Positions 17,548 to 26,405 are shown, counted from the first letter of the stretch. The stretch: DNA of 33,454 nucleotides from an uncultured Bacteroidota bacterium (GCA_902774175.1 CACYHG010000021.1:1-33454); one strand, 5' to 3'. Notes: generated by a model not told the origin, from the sequence alone. Program-made: numbers and translations.

Positions 17548-18819
17548 ATGAAAATTGCAGTAGCTGGAACAGGTTATGTGGGGCTTTCAATTGCCACTTT
17601 GCTGGCACAACATCACCATGTGGTCGCTGTGGACATCGTGCCTGAGCGTGTGGAGATGGTCAACAATCGGAAATCCCCAATCCAGGACGACTATATCGAG
17701 GATTATCTGGCGCACAAGGAGCTGGACCTTCAAGCAACCATGGACAGTGCGTCGGCATACCGCGACGCCGACTTTGTGGTTATTGCGGCTCCGACCAACT
17801 ATGACAGCCGCAAGAACTTTTTCGACACCTCCGCCGTGGAGGATGTTATGGAGAAGGTTCTGGCCGTGAATCCGGAGGCGGTGATGGTGATCAAGTCCAC
17901 CATTCCTGTGGGATATACGGAATCGGTGCGCGAAAAGCTTTCATACCGCGAGCGTCAGGCGGACGGCAGCATGAAGGTGGTTGTGCCGAACATCATTTTC
18001 GCACCGGAATTCCTTCGGGAGAGCAAGGCTTTGTACGACAACCTCTATCCTTCACGCATCATTGTGGGCTATACCCAGGGCGACGCATTTCTGGAGGAGA
18101 GGGCGCACCAGTTTGCCGCTCTGATAAAGGAGGGTGCCATAAAGCAGGATGTGCCGGTGCTCTTCATGGGCAGCACGGAGGCGGAGGCGGTCAAGCTGTT
18201 TGCCAACACATATCTTGCACTGCGTGTGAGCTATTTCAACGAGCTGGACACCTACGCGGAGATGAAGGGGCTGGATTCCCGCCAGATCATAGAGGGCGTG
18301 TGCCTTGACCCGCGCATCGGCACCCATTACAACAACCCCAGCTTCGGCTATGGTGGCTACTGCCTGCCGAAGGATACAAAGCAGCTGCTGGCCAACTATC
18401 AGGATGTGCCGCAGAACATGATGAGCGCCATTGTTGAGAGCAACCGCACCCGTAAGGATTTCATCGCCGACCAGGTGCTGCGCAAGGCCGGCTACTATGC
18501 CGCCTCCTCCCAGTGGGACGAGCGGAAGGAGCAGGAGCTGGTTGTCGGTGTTTACCGGCTGACCATGAAGTCCAATTCCGACAATTTCCGCCAGAGCAGC
18601 ATACAGGGTGTGATGAAGCGCATCAAGGCAAAGGGTGCCAAGGTGATCGTATACGAACCGACCCTTGAGGACGGCGTGACATTTTTCGGCAGTCTGGTCG
18701 TGAATGACCTTGAGAAGTTCAAGAGCCAGTCACAGGCAATAATCGCCAACCGTTACGATGCCTGTCTGGACGATGTGGCCGACAAGGTCTACACCCGCGA
18801 CATTTTCAAGAGGGACTAA
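17548..18819 (+). CDS. ugd: UDP-glucose 6-dehydrogenase
   Basis: Oxidises UDP-glucose to UDP-glucuronate with two NAD. The 423-residue protein has the Rossmann start GTGYVG (7-12), the family stretch [35 protein letters not shown], and the catalytic cysteine in [10 protein letters not shown] (C272), followed by the C-terminal UDP-binding domain. Its product feeds the UDP-GlcA 4-epimerase-like gene at 21807. Sequence and layout are like E. coli Ugd. Confidence 0.96.
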   Translation: MKIAVAGTGYVGLSIATLLAQHHHVVAVDIVPERVEMVNNRKSPIQDDYIEDYLAHKELDLQATMDSASAYRDADFVVIAAPTNYDSRKNFFDTSAVEDVMEKVLAVNPEAVMVIKSTIPVGYTESVREKLSYRERQADGSMKVVVPNIIFAPEFLRESKALYDNLYPSRIIVGYTQGDAFLEERAHQFAALIKEGAIKQDVPVLFMGSTEAEAVKLFANTYLALRVSYFNELDTYAEMKGLDSRQIIEGVCLDPRIGTHYNNPSFGYGGYCLPKDTKQLLANYQDVPQNMMSAIVESNRTRKDFIADQVLRKAGYYAASSQWDERKEQELVVGVYRLTMKSNSDNFRQSSIQGVMKRIKAKGAKVIVYEPTLEDGVTFFGSLVVNDLEKFKSQSQAIIANRYDACLDDVADKVYTRDIFKRD

Positions 18820-18839
18820 TTTTTTCAAGTTTTTTCAAG
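18820..18839 (+). repeat. Perfect tandem 10-mer before the nucleotidyltransferase gene
   Basis: TTTTTTCAAG occurs twice with no gap, just after the ugd stop and 2 bases before the GTG start at 18842. It fills nearly the whole intergenic gap. No function is evident; it may be a replication-slippage duplication. Confidence 0.85.
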
Positions 18840-18841
18840 GC

Positions 18842-19579
18842 GTGAAAACAGTTGTTCTGGCTGCAGGTTATGCCACACGGCTCCGTCCGCTGACGGAAAA
18901 TTTCCCGAAGCCGCTGCTGAAGGTTCAGGGCAGGAGCATCCTGGACTGGCTGCTGGATGATGTGTCGCAGGCGGACGGCAGTGCGGAATACGTTGTAGTC
19001 ACCAACCACAAGTTTGCGCCCCATTTCCGTGAATGGGCTGAAGGGAGGCCGGAGAAAATAACCCTGCTGGATGATGGGACCATCACCAATGAGGGACGGT
19101 TGGGTGCAGTCCGGGACCTCCAGCTCGCCGTGGACAGTCTGGCTTTGGATGAGGATTTGTTTGTGATGGCAGGTGACAACCTGTTGGATTTTTCGCTGAA
19201 ACATTTTCTCCGCTATGCGGAGCGCAAGCAGACCAGCTGTGTGATGCGCTTTTACCAGCCGGACATGCAGAAGCTGCTCAAATCCGGTGTTGTTACTGTG
19301 GATTCGGACGACCGTATCCTGCGGATGACCGAGAAATCCCCCAATCCTGAAAGCCACTGGGCATGCCCGCCGTTCTACTGGTTTTTGCGTGATGATATGC
19401 GCCTCGTCTCTGAGGCGGTCGCCGACGGTTGCGGCACCGATGCGCCGGGGAGTTTTGTGGCATGGCTCTGCACTAAGGTTCCGGTACATGCGATGGAGAT
19501 GCCGGGCAGCCGCCACGACATCGGCACATTGGAGAGTTATGAGGCTGTTTGCCGGCAATATGCAGGCATACGTGAATAG
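18842..19579 (+). CDS. Sugar-phosphate nucleotidyltransferase
   Basis: A 245-residue nucleotidyltransferase of the GT-A-like fold, expected to join a nucleoside triphosphate to a sugar 1-phosphate. It starts (GTG, 18842) with KTVVLAAGYATRLRPLTENFPKPLL, the nucleotide-binding loop with the RxxxP...K signature (K near residue 23), and has VMAGDNLLDFS (metal-binding Asp) and a SRHDIGTLESY C-terminus typical of the shorter ADP/UDP-sugar members. The frame extends upstream into ugd, which is not likely coding. It lies directly before a GHMP kinase gene, which would make the sugar 1-phosphate; the sugar is not proven. Confidence 0.85.
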   Translation: MKTVVLAAGYATRLRPLTENFPKPLLKVQGRSILDWLLDDVSQADGSAEYVVVTNHKFAPHFREWAEGRPEKITLLDDGTITNEGRLGAVRDLQLAVDSLALDEDLFVMAGDNLLDFSLKHFLRYAERKQTSCVMRFYQPDMQKLLKSGVVTVDSDDRILRMTEKSPNPESHWACPPFYWFLRDDMRLVSEAVADGCGTDAPGSFVAWLCTKVPVHAMEMPGSRHDIGTLESYEAVCRQYAGIRE

Positions 19580-19591
19580 TTCCGGTTTAGT

Positions 19592-20776
19592 ATGAAGTGT
19601 CAGGACAAGTTTTTGGAGACATACCGCCATGCACCGGAGGGGTTGTCGTTCTGCCCGCAGCGTGTGGTGCCGGTCGGGGCGCATTCTGACTATGGGCTGG
19701 GAAAAATCACCGGCCTTGCGCTGGACAAGGGCATCCATATCGCCTACCATCCCAAACAGAACGGGGTGGTGGAGGTGATGTCTCTGCAGTTTGAAAAACG
19801 GGCGCAGTGGCATGTCGGCGATGTGCCTCCGGTCCGGCAGGGCGACTGGGCGGATTACCTGCGCGGAGCCACGCTGGCCCTTGCACGGAAATATCCGTTG
19901 CATACCGGCCTTTCCGGAGTTGTTGAGGGCAGCCTCCCCATCGGAGGTCTCTCAAGTTCCGCCGCAGTGACAATCGCATTCCTGACCGCGCTTATGCGTG
20001 TGAACGGGATACGGCTCACCCCGGAAGAGATGATTGCCGCCGCACTATCAGCTGAGCGTGACTACGTGGGCGTGAATGTCGGCACCACCGACCAGTCCTG
20101 CGAGGTGTACGCCCGTGAAAACCAGCTGCTGTATGCCGACACCCGCGACGGTAGCTATGAACTTATCCCGACCTCGGATGCTATGAAGCCCTATTCGATT
20201 GTCATCTTTTTCAGTGGTTTGGAACGTGCCTTGGCAGGCAGCGGCCTGAACATGCGTGTGGATGAGGCCCGTGCCGCCGCATACGCCCTGAAGGGTTATG
20301 CCGGGATGGAATATGGCAGGTTCTGCGAAACAAATCTGCGTGATGTGCCCCGTGAAACCTATGAGAAATACAAACAGCTGCTGCCGGAGCCGTGGCGCCG
20401 TCGGGCGGAGCACTGGTATACGGAGCAGGAGCGTGTGGAACGCGCAGCCATAGCCTGGCGGGAAGGCGACATCGAAGCCTACGGCAGGCTCTCCTTTGAA
20501 AGCGGATTGTCATCCATCCGTAACTGGGAGACCGGCTGCCCGGAGCTGAAAACACTTTATGAGGCCATGACCCGGACCGAAGGCATTTACGGCGGACGTT
20601 TTTCCGGAGCAGGCTTCAAGGGCTGCTGCATCGCGCTCATCGACCCGGAGCGTGAAGAGTCGGTGCTGCGGGAGGTGGGCGACGCCTACCTTAAGGCTTA
20701 TCCCGCGTTGCGTGGGAAATATCAGGCCATTGTCGCACTCAGTGCGGACGGGTGGCTGGCAATGAACGAATCTTAA
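19592..20776 (+). CDS. Galactokinase-like GHMP kinase, possibly uronic-acid 1-kinase
   Basis: A 394-residue GHMP kinase that would phosphorylate the anomeric carbon of a hexose or hexuronic acid. Motif 1 reads RVVPVGAHSDYGLG (24-37): Arg24, His31 and Asp33 match galactokinase R, H, D of the sugar-binding GEHTDYN motif, but Glu is replaced by Ala (A30). Motif 2 is LPIGGLSSSAAVT (ATP loop), the Asp of TTDQS matches the galactokinase catalytic Asp, and GRFSGAGFKGCC is motif 3. In galactokinase that Glu contacts the C6 hydroxyl; plant galacturonokinase has Ala here as I recall it. The gene sits 12 bases after the nucleotidyltransferase. Confidence 0.82.
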   Translation: MKCQDKFLETYRHAPEGLSFCPQRVVPVGAHSDYGLGKITGLALDKGIHIAYHPKQNGVVEVMSLQFEKRAQWHVGDVPPVRQGDWADYLRGATLALARKYPLHTGLSGVVEGSLPIGGLSSSAAVTIAFLTALMRVNGIRLTPEEMIAAALSAERDYVGVNVGTTDQSCEVYARENQLLYADTRDGSYELIPTSDAMKPYSIVIFFSGLERALAGSGLNMRVDEARAAAYALKGYAGMEYGRFCETNLRDVPRETYEKYKQLLPEPWRRRAEHWYTEQERVERAAIAWREGDIEAYGRLSFESGLSSIRNWETGCPELKTLYEAMTRTEGIYGGRFSGAGFKGCCIALIDPEREESVLREVGDAYLKAYPALRGKYQAIVALSADGWLAMNES

Positions 20777-21810
20777 TGAAAATGAGAATACTTGTTACAG
20801 GCGGAACCGGATTCATCGGTTCCCATACGGTCGTGGAGCTGCTTTGTGCCGGGCATGAGGCGGAGGTTCTTGACAACTTGAGCAACAGCAGCGAGGAGGC
20901 CTTGCGCCGTGCTGCGCTGCTGGCCGGACGTGATGCGGACGGCATCCCGTTCCATCGGGCGGATATCCGCGACAGGGCTGTGCTGGAGCAGATTTTTTCG
21001 CATCAGCGCTTCGACGCGGTCATCCATTTCGCTGGGCTTAAGGCGGTGGGCGAGTCCACTGAAAAGCCTTGGGAATATTACGACAACAACATCACTGGCA
21101 CGCTGACCCTGCTGGATGTGATGCGGCGGCACGGCTGCAAAAACATCATCTTTTCCAGTTCGGCAACTGTGTACGGCGACCCTGCGGAGGTTCCGATTAC
21201 CGAGAACTGCCCGAAGGGAAGCTGCACCAATCCTTACGGCTGGACCAAGAGCATGCTGGAGCAGATTCTGACCGACATGCAGAAGGCCGATCCGGAATGG
21301 AACGTGGTTCTGCTGCGCTATTTCAACCCCATCGGGGCGCATCCGTCGGGACGGATTGGGGAGAACCCGAACGGCATACCCAATAACCTGATGCCATATA
21401 TCACCCAGGTGGCCATCGGCAAACGTCCGGAACTCGGTGTCTTCGGAAACGATTACGACACGCCGGACGGCACGGGGGTGCGCGACTACATCCATGTGGT
21501 GGATCTGGCCAAAGGTCATGTGAGCGCACTGGAGGCGCTGCGCAATGGTTGCGGGCTGGCGGTATATAACCTTGGCACAGGTCGCGGATATTCGGTGCTG
21601 GAGGTTGTGCATGCCTTTGAAAAGGCGAGCGGCATTAAGGTGCCGTACGCAATCAAACCACGCCGCAGCGGAGACATCGCCTGTTGCTATTCGGACCCTT
21701 CAAAGGCGGAGCGCGAGTTGGGCTGGAAGGCGCAGTACGGATTGGAGGAGATGTGCCGCGACAGCTGGAACTGGCAAAGGAACAACCCTGAAGGATACGG
21801 AGAATTATGA
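20776..21810 (+). CDS. galE: UDP-glucose 4-epimerase
   Basis: Interconverts UDP-glucose and UDP-galactose through a 4-keto intermediate. The 344-residue SDR protein starts MKMRILVTGGTGFIGSH (TAATG overlap with the kinase stop), has SSATVYGDP (Ser/Thr catalytic), YGWTKSMLEQIL (Tyr-x3-Lys) and RYFNPIGAHPSG, which are GalE hallmarks. The C-terminus RDSWNWQRNNPEGY is the classical GalE ending. ATG 20782 is an alternative start. Confidence 0.95.
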   Translation: MKMRILVTGGTGFIGSHTVVELLCAGHEAEVLDNLSNSSEEALRRAALLAGRDADGIPFHRADIRDRAVLEQIFSHQRFDAVIHFAGLKAVGESTEKPWEYYDNNITGTLTLLDVMRRHGCKNIIFSSSATVYGDPAEVPITENCPKGSCTNPYGWTKSMLEQILTDMQKADPEWNVVLLRYFNPIGAHPSGRIGENPNGIPNNLMPYITQVAIGKRPELGVFGNDYDTPDGTGVRDYIHVVDLAKGHVSALEALRNGCGLAVYNLGTGRGYSVLEVVHAFEKASGIKVPYAIKPRRSGDIACCYSDPSKAERELGWKAQYGLEEMCRDSWNWQRNNPEGYGEL

Positions 21811-22892
21811 GCGGACAACCTGTGAACATACTTGTTACCGGCGCTGCCGGATTCATCGGCGCAAATCTCGTCAGGCGGCTCTTGACCGATATGGGCGAAG
21901 GCACCATCATAGGCCTTGACAACCTGAATGGCTATTACGATGTCTCCTTGAAGGAATATCGTCTGAATGAACTCTCCTCCATACATTCCAAACATCCAAC
22001 TTTAAATTATAAGTTCGTTCGGGGCGATATTGCCGACAAAAAACTAATTGAGAGTCTTTTTGAGAAATATCACTTTGACATTGTGGTGAATCTCGCCGCA
22101 CAGGCGGGTGTGCGCTACAGCATTGAAAATCCGGATGCCTATGTGGAAAGCAACATTGTCGGATTCTACAACATTCTGGAGGCCTGCCGCCACCATCCGG
22201 TGAAGCATCTGGTCTATGCCAGCAGCAGCAGCGTCTATGGAGGCAACACCAAAATCCCGTTCAGCACCGATGACAATGTGGACCATCCGGTGAGCCTCTA
22301 TGCCGCCACAAAAAAGAGCAACGAGCTTTTCGCGCACTGTTACAGCAAACTCTACAACATCCCGACAACGGGGCTGCGCTTCTTCACCGTATACGGTCCC
22401 GCAGGCCGTCCCGACATGGCCTATTTCGGCTTTACGAACAAGCTGCTGAAAGGCGAGACCATACAGATTTACAACTACGGCAACTGCCGCCGCGACTTCA
22501 CCTATGTGGATGACATTGTGGAGGGTATTGTGCGAGTAATGATGGCCCCTCCTGTTCCGGACACTGAGCATGTCGTTCCGGACACTGAGCTTGTCGAAGT
22601 GTCCACGGCCCCCTACGCCATCTATAACATCGGCGGTGGCCAGCCGGAGAACCTGCTTGATTTTGTGCAGACACTGCAGGAGGAGCTCGTCCGTGCCGGT
22701 GTGCTGCCGGAGGATTACGACTTTGAGGCGCACAAGCAGCTGGTGCCCATGCAGCCGGGCGACGTGCCTTTGACCTATGCGGACGCCAGTGCGCTGGAGC
22801 GTGATTTCGGCTTCGTGCCGAAGGTGACGTTGCGCGAGGGTTTGCGGAAGTTCGCCGAATGGTACAGGGAATATTATCAGATAGTCAGATAA
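21807..22892 (+). CDS. UDP-glucuronate 4-epimerase-like SDR enzyme
   Basis: A 361-residue NAD-dependent epimerase, closest to the Cap1J/LpsL group that turns UDP-glucuronate into UDP-galacturonate. Motifs: GAAGFIG (12-18), LDNLNGYYDVSLK, AAQAGVRYSIENPDAYVESN, SSSSVYG, YAATKKSNEL (Tyr-x3-Lys) and RFFTVYGPAGRPDMA, which is typical for this group. Its ATG overlaps the galE stop by four bases. Ugd provides its substrate. At residues 250-266 it carries a repeat-derived insertion (see repeat entry) in the variable loop before YNIGGGQPENLL. Confidence 0.9.
   Translation: MSGQPVNILVTGAAGFIGANLVRRLLTDMGEGTIIGLDNLNGYYDVSLKEYRLNELSSIHSKHPTLNYKFVRGDIADKKLIESLFEKYHFDIVVNLAAQAGVRYSIENPDAYVESNIVGFYNILEACRHHPVKHLVYASSSSVYGGNTKIPFSTDDNVDHPVSLYAATKKSNELFAHCYSKLYNIPTTGLRFFTVYGPAGRPDMAYFGFTNKLLKGETIQIYNYGNCRRDFTYVDDIVEGIVRVMMAPPVPDTEHVVPDTELVEVSTAPYAIYNIGGGQPENLLDFVQTLQEELVRAGVLPEDYDFEAHKQLVPMQPGDVPLTYADASALERDFGFVPKVTLREGLRKFAEWYREYYQIVR
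22554..22604 (+). repeat. In-frame tandem/palindromic repeat in the uronate epimerase gene
   Basis: Two nearly identical 21-base units (one base differs) cover 22554-22595, followed by 9 more bases to 22604. The second unit plus tail forms an inverted repeat: GGACACT (22580-22586) and AGTGTCC (22598-22604) around GAGCTTGTCGA. It is 51 bases long (17 codons), keeps the frame, and encodes PDTEHVVPDTELVEVS. The GAGCTTGTCGAAG core matches the repeat in capE on the opposite strand in 12 of 13 bases. Confidence 0.88.
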
Positions 22893-22913
22893 AACAATAA
22901 CATCAACATAATT

Positions 22914-24017
22914 ATGTCAGTATTCAAGGACAAGACCCTCCTGATCACGGGAGGTACAGGCAGTTTCGGAAACGCCGTGCTGAACCGTTTCCTGAAAACC
23001 GATATCGGTGAAATCCGCATCTTCAGCCGCGATGAGAAGAAACAGGACGACATGCGTCACGAGTATCAGGCCAAAATGCCTGAAGTGGCTAACAAGATAA
23101 AATTCTACATCGGAGATGTTCGCAACAGGAGCACACTGAAATATGCAATGAAGGGTGTTGATTATGTGTTCCATGCCGCCGCCCTGAAGCAGGTGCCGAG
23201 TTGTGAGTTTTTCCCCATGGAGGCTGTGAAGACCAATGTTATCGGCACGGACAACACATTGGATGCGGCAATCGATGCTGGTGTGAAGTGCGTCATCTGC
23301 CTCTCCACCGACAAGGCGGCCTACCCCATCAATGCCATGGGAATCACAAAGGCCATTGAGGAGAAGATAGCCGTGGCCAAGAGCCGCAATTCGGGAGACA
23401 CCAAAATCTGCTGCACCCGCTACGGCAATGTGATGTGCAGCCGTGGCTCGGTCATCCCGTTGTGGATTGACCAAATCCGTCACGGTAGCCCGATCACGCT
23501 GACCGAGCCGAAGATGACCCGCTTTATCATGAGCCTTGAAGAGGCTGTGGATCTGGTTCTTTTTGCTTTTGAGCATGGCCGGAACGGCGATATTCTTGTA
23601 CAGAAGGCTCCTGCATGCACCATCCGCACGCAGGCCGAGGCAGTTTGCGAGCTGTTTGCACATCAGTGGGGTGCTTCGACAGGCTCTGCTTCGACAGGCT
23701 CTGCTTCGACAGGCTCAGCAGCCGAAAACATCAAGGTTATCGGCATACGCCACGGCGAAAAGATGTACGAAACGCTGCTCACAAAGGAGGAGTGCGCCAA
23801 GGCGGAGGATATGGGTAACTTCTACCGTGTGCCGGCCGACAACCGCGACCTGAACTATGACAAATACTTCCGTGAAGGCGACGTCAAGATGGCCACAATT
23901 GAGGAGTTCAACAGCGACAACACTGTCCGTCTGAACCTTGAGGAGACCAAGGCCAAGATTGCCGCTTTGGAGTATATCCAGAATGAGCTGAAGGGAATAC
24001 CAAACGTCGCGAAGTGA
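22914..24017 (+). CDS. capE: UDP-GlcNAc 4,6-dehydratase/5-epimerase (L-FucNAc pathway)
   Basis: First enzyme from UDP-GlcNAc to UDP-N-acetyl-L-fucosamine. The 367-residue SDR protein has GGTGSFG (13-19), the RDEKKQDDMR and AALKQVP stretches and LSTDKAAYPINAMGITK. The catalytic region contains T132-D133-K134 and no classical Tyr at the usual place, replaced by Met in MGITK, which is as in CapE/FnlA. capF and capG follow directly. A 15-bp, three-copy tandem repeat lies in frame at residues 253-268, near the C-terminal substrate domain. Confidence 0.94.
   Translation: MSVFKDKTLLITGGTGSFGNAVLNRFLKTDIGEIRIFSRDEKKQDDMRHEYQAKMPEVANKIKFYIGDVRNRSTLKYAMKGVDYVFHAAALKQVPSCEFFPMEAVKTNVIGTDNTLDAAIDAGVKCVICLSTDKAAYPINAMGITKAIEEKIAVAKSRNSGDTKICCTRYGNVMCSRGSVIPLWIDQIRHGSPITLTEPKMTRFIMSLEEAVDLVLFAFEHGRNGDILVQKAPACTIRTQAEAVCELFAHQWGASTGSASTGSASTGSAAENIKVIGIRHGEKMYETLLTKEECAKAEDMGNFYRVPADNRDLNYDKYFREGDVKMATIEEFNSDNTVRLNLEETKAKIAALEYIQNELKGIPNVAK
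23672..23720 (+). repeat. Three-copy 15-bp tandem repeat inside capE
   Basis: TGCTTCGACAGGCTC is repeated three times (23672-23686, 23687-23701, 23702-23716) with a trailing AGCA. Each unit is five codons, so the array reads as repeated ASTGS and copy-number change keeps the frame. The unit holds CTTCGACAGGCTC, the reverse complement of GAGCCTGTCGAAG, the same core family as in the neighbouring epimerase gene. Confidence 0.92.
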
Positions 24018-25228
24018 TGAAGATACTTGTTACAGGCGCGAAGGGTTTTGCAGGCAAAAACCTATGTGCGCAATTGAAAAACATTAGGGATGGCAAGGAC
24101 AGGACCCGTCCCGGGCTGAATGTCGGTGAAATTTATGAATATGACATTGACAGCCGTCCGGATGAGCTTGACCGCTATTGCCGTGACTGCGACTTTGTCT
24201 TTAATCTTGCGGGTGTGAACCGTCCGAAGGAGCAAAGCGAATTCATGGAGGGCAATTTCGGTTTCGCCTCCACTTTGCTGGAGACTCTGAAAAAAAACGG
24301 CAACACCTGTCCCGTGTTGCTCAGTTCGTCGCAGCAGGCTTCACTGACAGGCCGTTTCGGCAATTCGGAGTATGGACGCAGCAAGAAGGCCGGTGAGGAG
24401 CTTTTCTTGAAATATCAGGAAGAAACTGGAGCCAAGGTGCTGATTTACCGTTTTCCGAACCTTTTCGGGAAATGGTGCCGCCCAAATTACAACAGTGCGG
24501 TGGCAACCTTCTGCAACAACATCGCCAACGACCTGCCGATTCAGGTGAACGATCCGTCGGTGGAACTGGAACTTTTGTACATCGATGATCTTGTGGACGA
24601 AATGCTCGATGCATTGGAAGGAAAGGAGCACCGCTGCGAGTTTGACGGCCTGGATGTGGTTGCGAAAGATGACGGACGCTATTGCCACTGCCCTGTGACC
24701 CACAAGGTGACACTTGGTGCGATTGTGGAGTTGCTGTACAAGTTTGCGGAGCAGCCCAAAAGCCTGATGATTCCCGAAATTCCCGATGGAAGTTTTGCCA
24801 AGAAACTCTATTCCACATATTTGTCGTATCTTCCTAAGGAAAAGGTCGCTTATCCGCTGAAAATGAATGTGGATGATCGCGGCTCATTCACAGAGCTGGT
24901 GCATCTTACCAACTGCGGACAGGTGAGCATAAACATCAGCAGGCCTGGCATCACAAAGGGACAGCACTGGCATAACACCAAATGGGAGTTCTTTATTGTG
25001 GTGAAGGGGCATGGGCTTATCCAGCAGCGTTCCCTGAACGATCCGGAAGGAATGGTTTTGGAATGGGAGGTGAGCGGTGACAGGATAGAGGCTGTCCACA
25101 TGCTTCCCGGATACACGCATAATATCATCAATCTGAGTGACACCGAGGATTTGGTCACGGTAATGTATTGTAACGAAGTGTTTAACCCGAACAAGCCGGA
25201 TACGTTCTTTGAGCCGGTAGTTAAATAG
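24017..25228 (+). CDS. capF: Bifunctional SDR/cupin enzyme CapF (L-FucNAc pathway)
   Basis: Second enzyme of UDP-L-FucNAc synthesis: a C3 epimerase and NADPH reductase. The N-terminal part is an SDR fold (GAKGFAG near residue 7, YGRSKKAGEE for the Tyr-x3-Lys), and the C-terminal part is a cupin (H317 and H319 in GQHWHNTKWEFF, then PGYTHNI). The 403-residue size is larger than Staphylococcus CapF (about 370). Its ATG overlaps the capE TGA by one base; an in-frame GTG three bases upstream is an alternative. Confidence 0.93.
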   Translation: MKILVTGAKGFAGKNLCAQLKNIRDGKDRTRPGLNVGEIYEYDIDSRPDELDRYCRDCDFVFNLAGVNRPKEQSEFMEGNFGFASTLLETLKKNGNTCPVLLSSSQQASLTGRFGNSEYGRSKKAGEELFLKYQEETGAKVLIYRFPNLFGKWCRPNYNSAVATFCNNIANDLPIQVNDPSVELELLYIDDLVDEMLDALEGKEHRCEFDGLDVVAKDDGRYCHCPVTHKVTLGAIVELLYKFAEQPKSLMIPEIPDGSFAKKLYSTYLSYLPKEKVAYPLKMNVDDRGSFTELVHLTNCGQVSINISRPGITKGQHWHNTKWEFFIVVKGHGLIQQRSLNDPEGMVLEWEVSGDRIEAVHMLPGYTHNIINLSDTEDLVTVMYCNEVFNPNKPDTFFEPVVK

Positions 25229-25235
25229 TAGGAAT

Positions 25236-26393
25236 ATGGCAGCTTTTAAAAATAACGGAAAACTGAAACTTCTCATCATCGTCGGAACACGGCCGGAAAT
25301 AATCCGTCTTGCGGCGGTCATCAACAAATGTAGGCGGTATTTCGACTGCATTCTGGCACACACCGGCCAGAACTATGACTATAATCTCAATGGAGTGTTC
25401 TTCAAGGATTTGAAACTGGAAGACCCTGATGTTTACATGGATGCGGTCGGCAACGATCTGGGAGAGACCATGGGCAACATCATCGCCAAAAGCTACCAGC
25501 TTATGGTGGAGATAAAGCCGGATGCAGTTCTCGTATTGGGTGACACCAACAGCTGCCTCAGCGTGATAGGAGCCAAGCGGCTGCATATCCCCATCTTCCA
25601 CATGGAGGCTGGCAACCGCTGCAAGGACGAGTGCCTGCCGGAGGAGACAAACCGCCGCATCGTCGACATAATCAGCGATGTGAACATGGCCTACAGCGAG
25701 CACGCCCGTCGCTATCTGGCCGATTGTGGCCTGCCCAAGGAGCGCACATACGTCACCGGCAGCCCAATGGCGGAGGTTCTGCATGACAATCTGGCTGAAA
25801 TTGAGGCTTCTGACATCCATGAACGTCTTGGCCTTGAAAAGGGCAGATACATCCTGTTGAGTGCCCACCGCGAAGAAAATATTGACACAGAGAAGAATTT
25901 CCTCTCGTTGTTCAACGCCATCAATGAAATGGCTGCGAAGTATGACATGCCGATACTTTACAGCTGTCATCCGCGCAGCCGCAAACGTCTGGAGGCTTCA
26001 GGTTTTAAACTTGACCCTCGTGTCATCCAACATGAACCATTGGGTTTCCATGACTACAACTGCCTTCAGATGAACGCTTTTGCCGTGGTGAGCGACAGCG
26101 GTACGCTGCCGGAGGAGAGCAGTTTCTTCACCAGCGTCGGACATCCTTTCCCGGCGGTCTGCATCCGTACCAGCACCGAACGTCCTGAAGCCCTTGACAA
26201 GGCCTGCTTCTTTATTGCCGGCATTGATGACAAATCCCTGTTGCAGGCGGTCGATTGCGCTGTTGAGATGAACCGTAACGGTGACTACGGCATCCCAGTG
26301 CCCGACTATGTGGATGAGAATGTCAGCACAAAGGTGGTAAAGATTATACAGAGCTACACCGGCATTGTGAACAAAATGGTGTGGCGGAAATGA
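25236..26393 (+). CDS. capG: Non-hydrolysing UDP-sugar 2-epimerase (CapG/WecB family, L-FucNAc pathway)
   Basis: A 385-residue 2-epimerase of the WecB family. It has GTRPEIIRLA, THTGQNYDYN-like and VLGDTNSC motifs, HMEAGNRCKDECLPEETNRR in the middle, and YSCHPRSRKR, then SDSGTLPEES, which are all family hallmarks. Directly after capE and capF, it most likely makes UDP-L-FucNAc as CapG/FnlC rather than UDP-ManNAc as WecB. Confidence 0.9.
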   Translation: MAAFKNNGKLKLLIIVGTRPEIIRLAAVINKCRRYFDCILAHTGQNYDYNLNGVFFKDLKLEDPDVYMDAVGNDLGETMGNIIAKSYQLMVEIKPDAVLVLGDTNSCLSVIGAKRLHIPIFHMEAGNRCKDECLPEETNRRIVDIISDVNMAYSEHARRYLADCGLPKERTYVTGSPMAEVLHDNLAEIEASDIHERLGLEKGRYILLSAHREENIDTEKNFLSLFNAINEMAAKYDMPILYSCHPRSRKRLEASGFKLDPRVIQHEPLGFHDYNCLQMNAFAVVSDSGTLPEESSFFTSVGHPFPAVCIRTSTERPEALDKACFFIAGIDDKSLLQAVDCAVEMNRNGDYGIPVPDYVDENVSTKVVKIIQSYTGIVNKMVWRK

Positions 26394-26405
26394 TTCTGAT
26401 GGAAT

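Noticed and set aside
23672..23720. CRISPR array
   Set aside because: The units are 15 bases in direct tandem without spacers, lie inside an intact gene and keep the frame.
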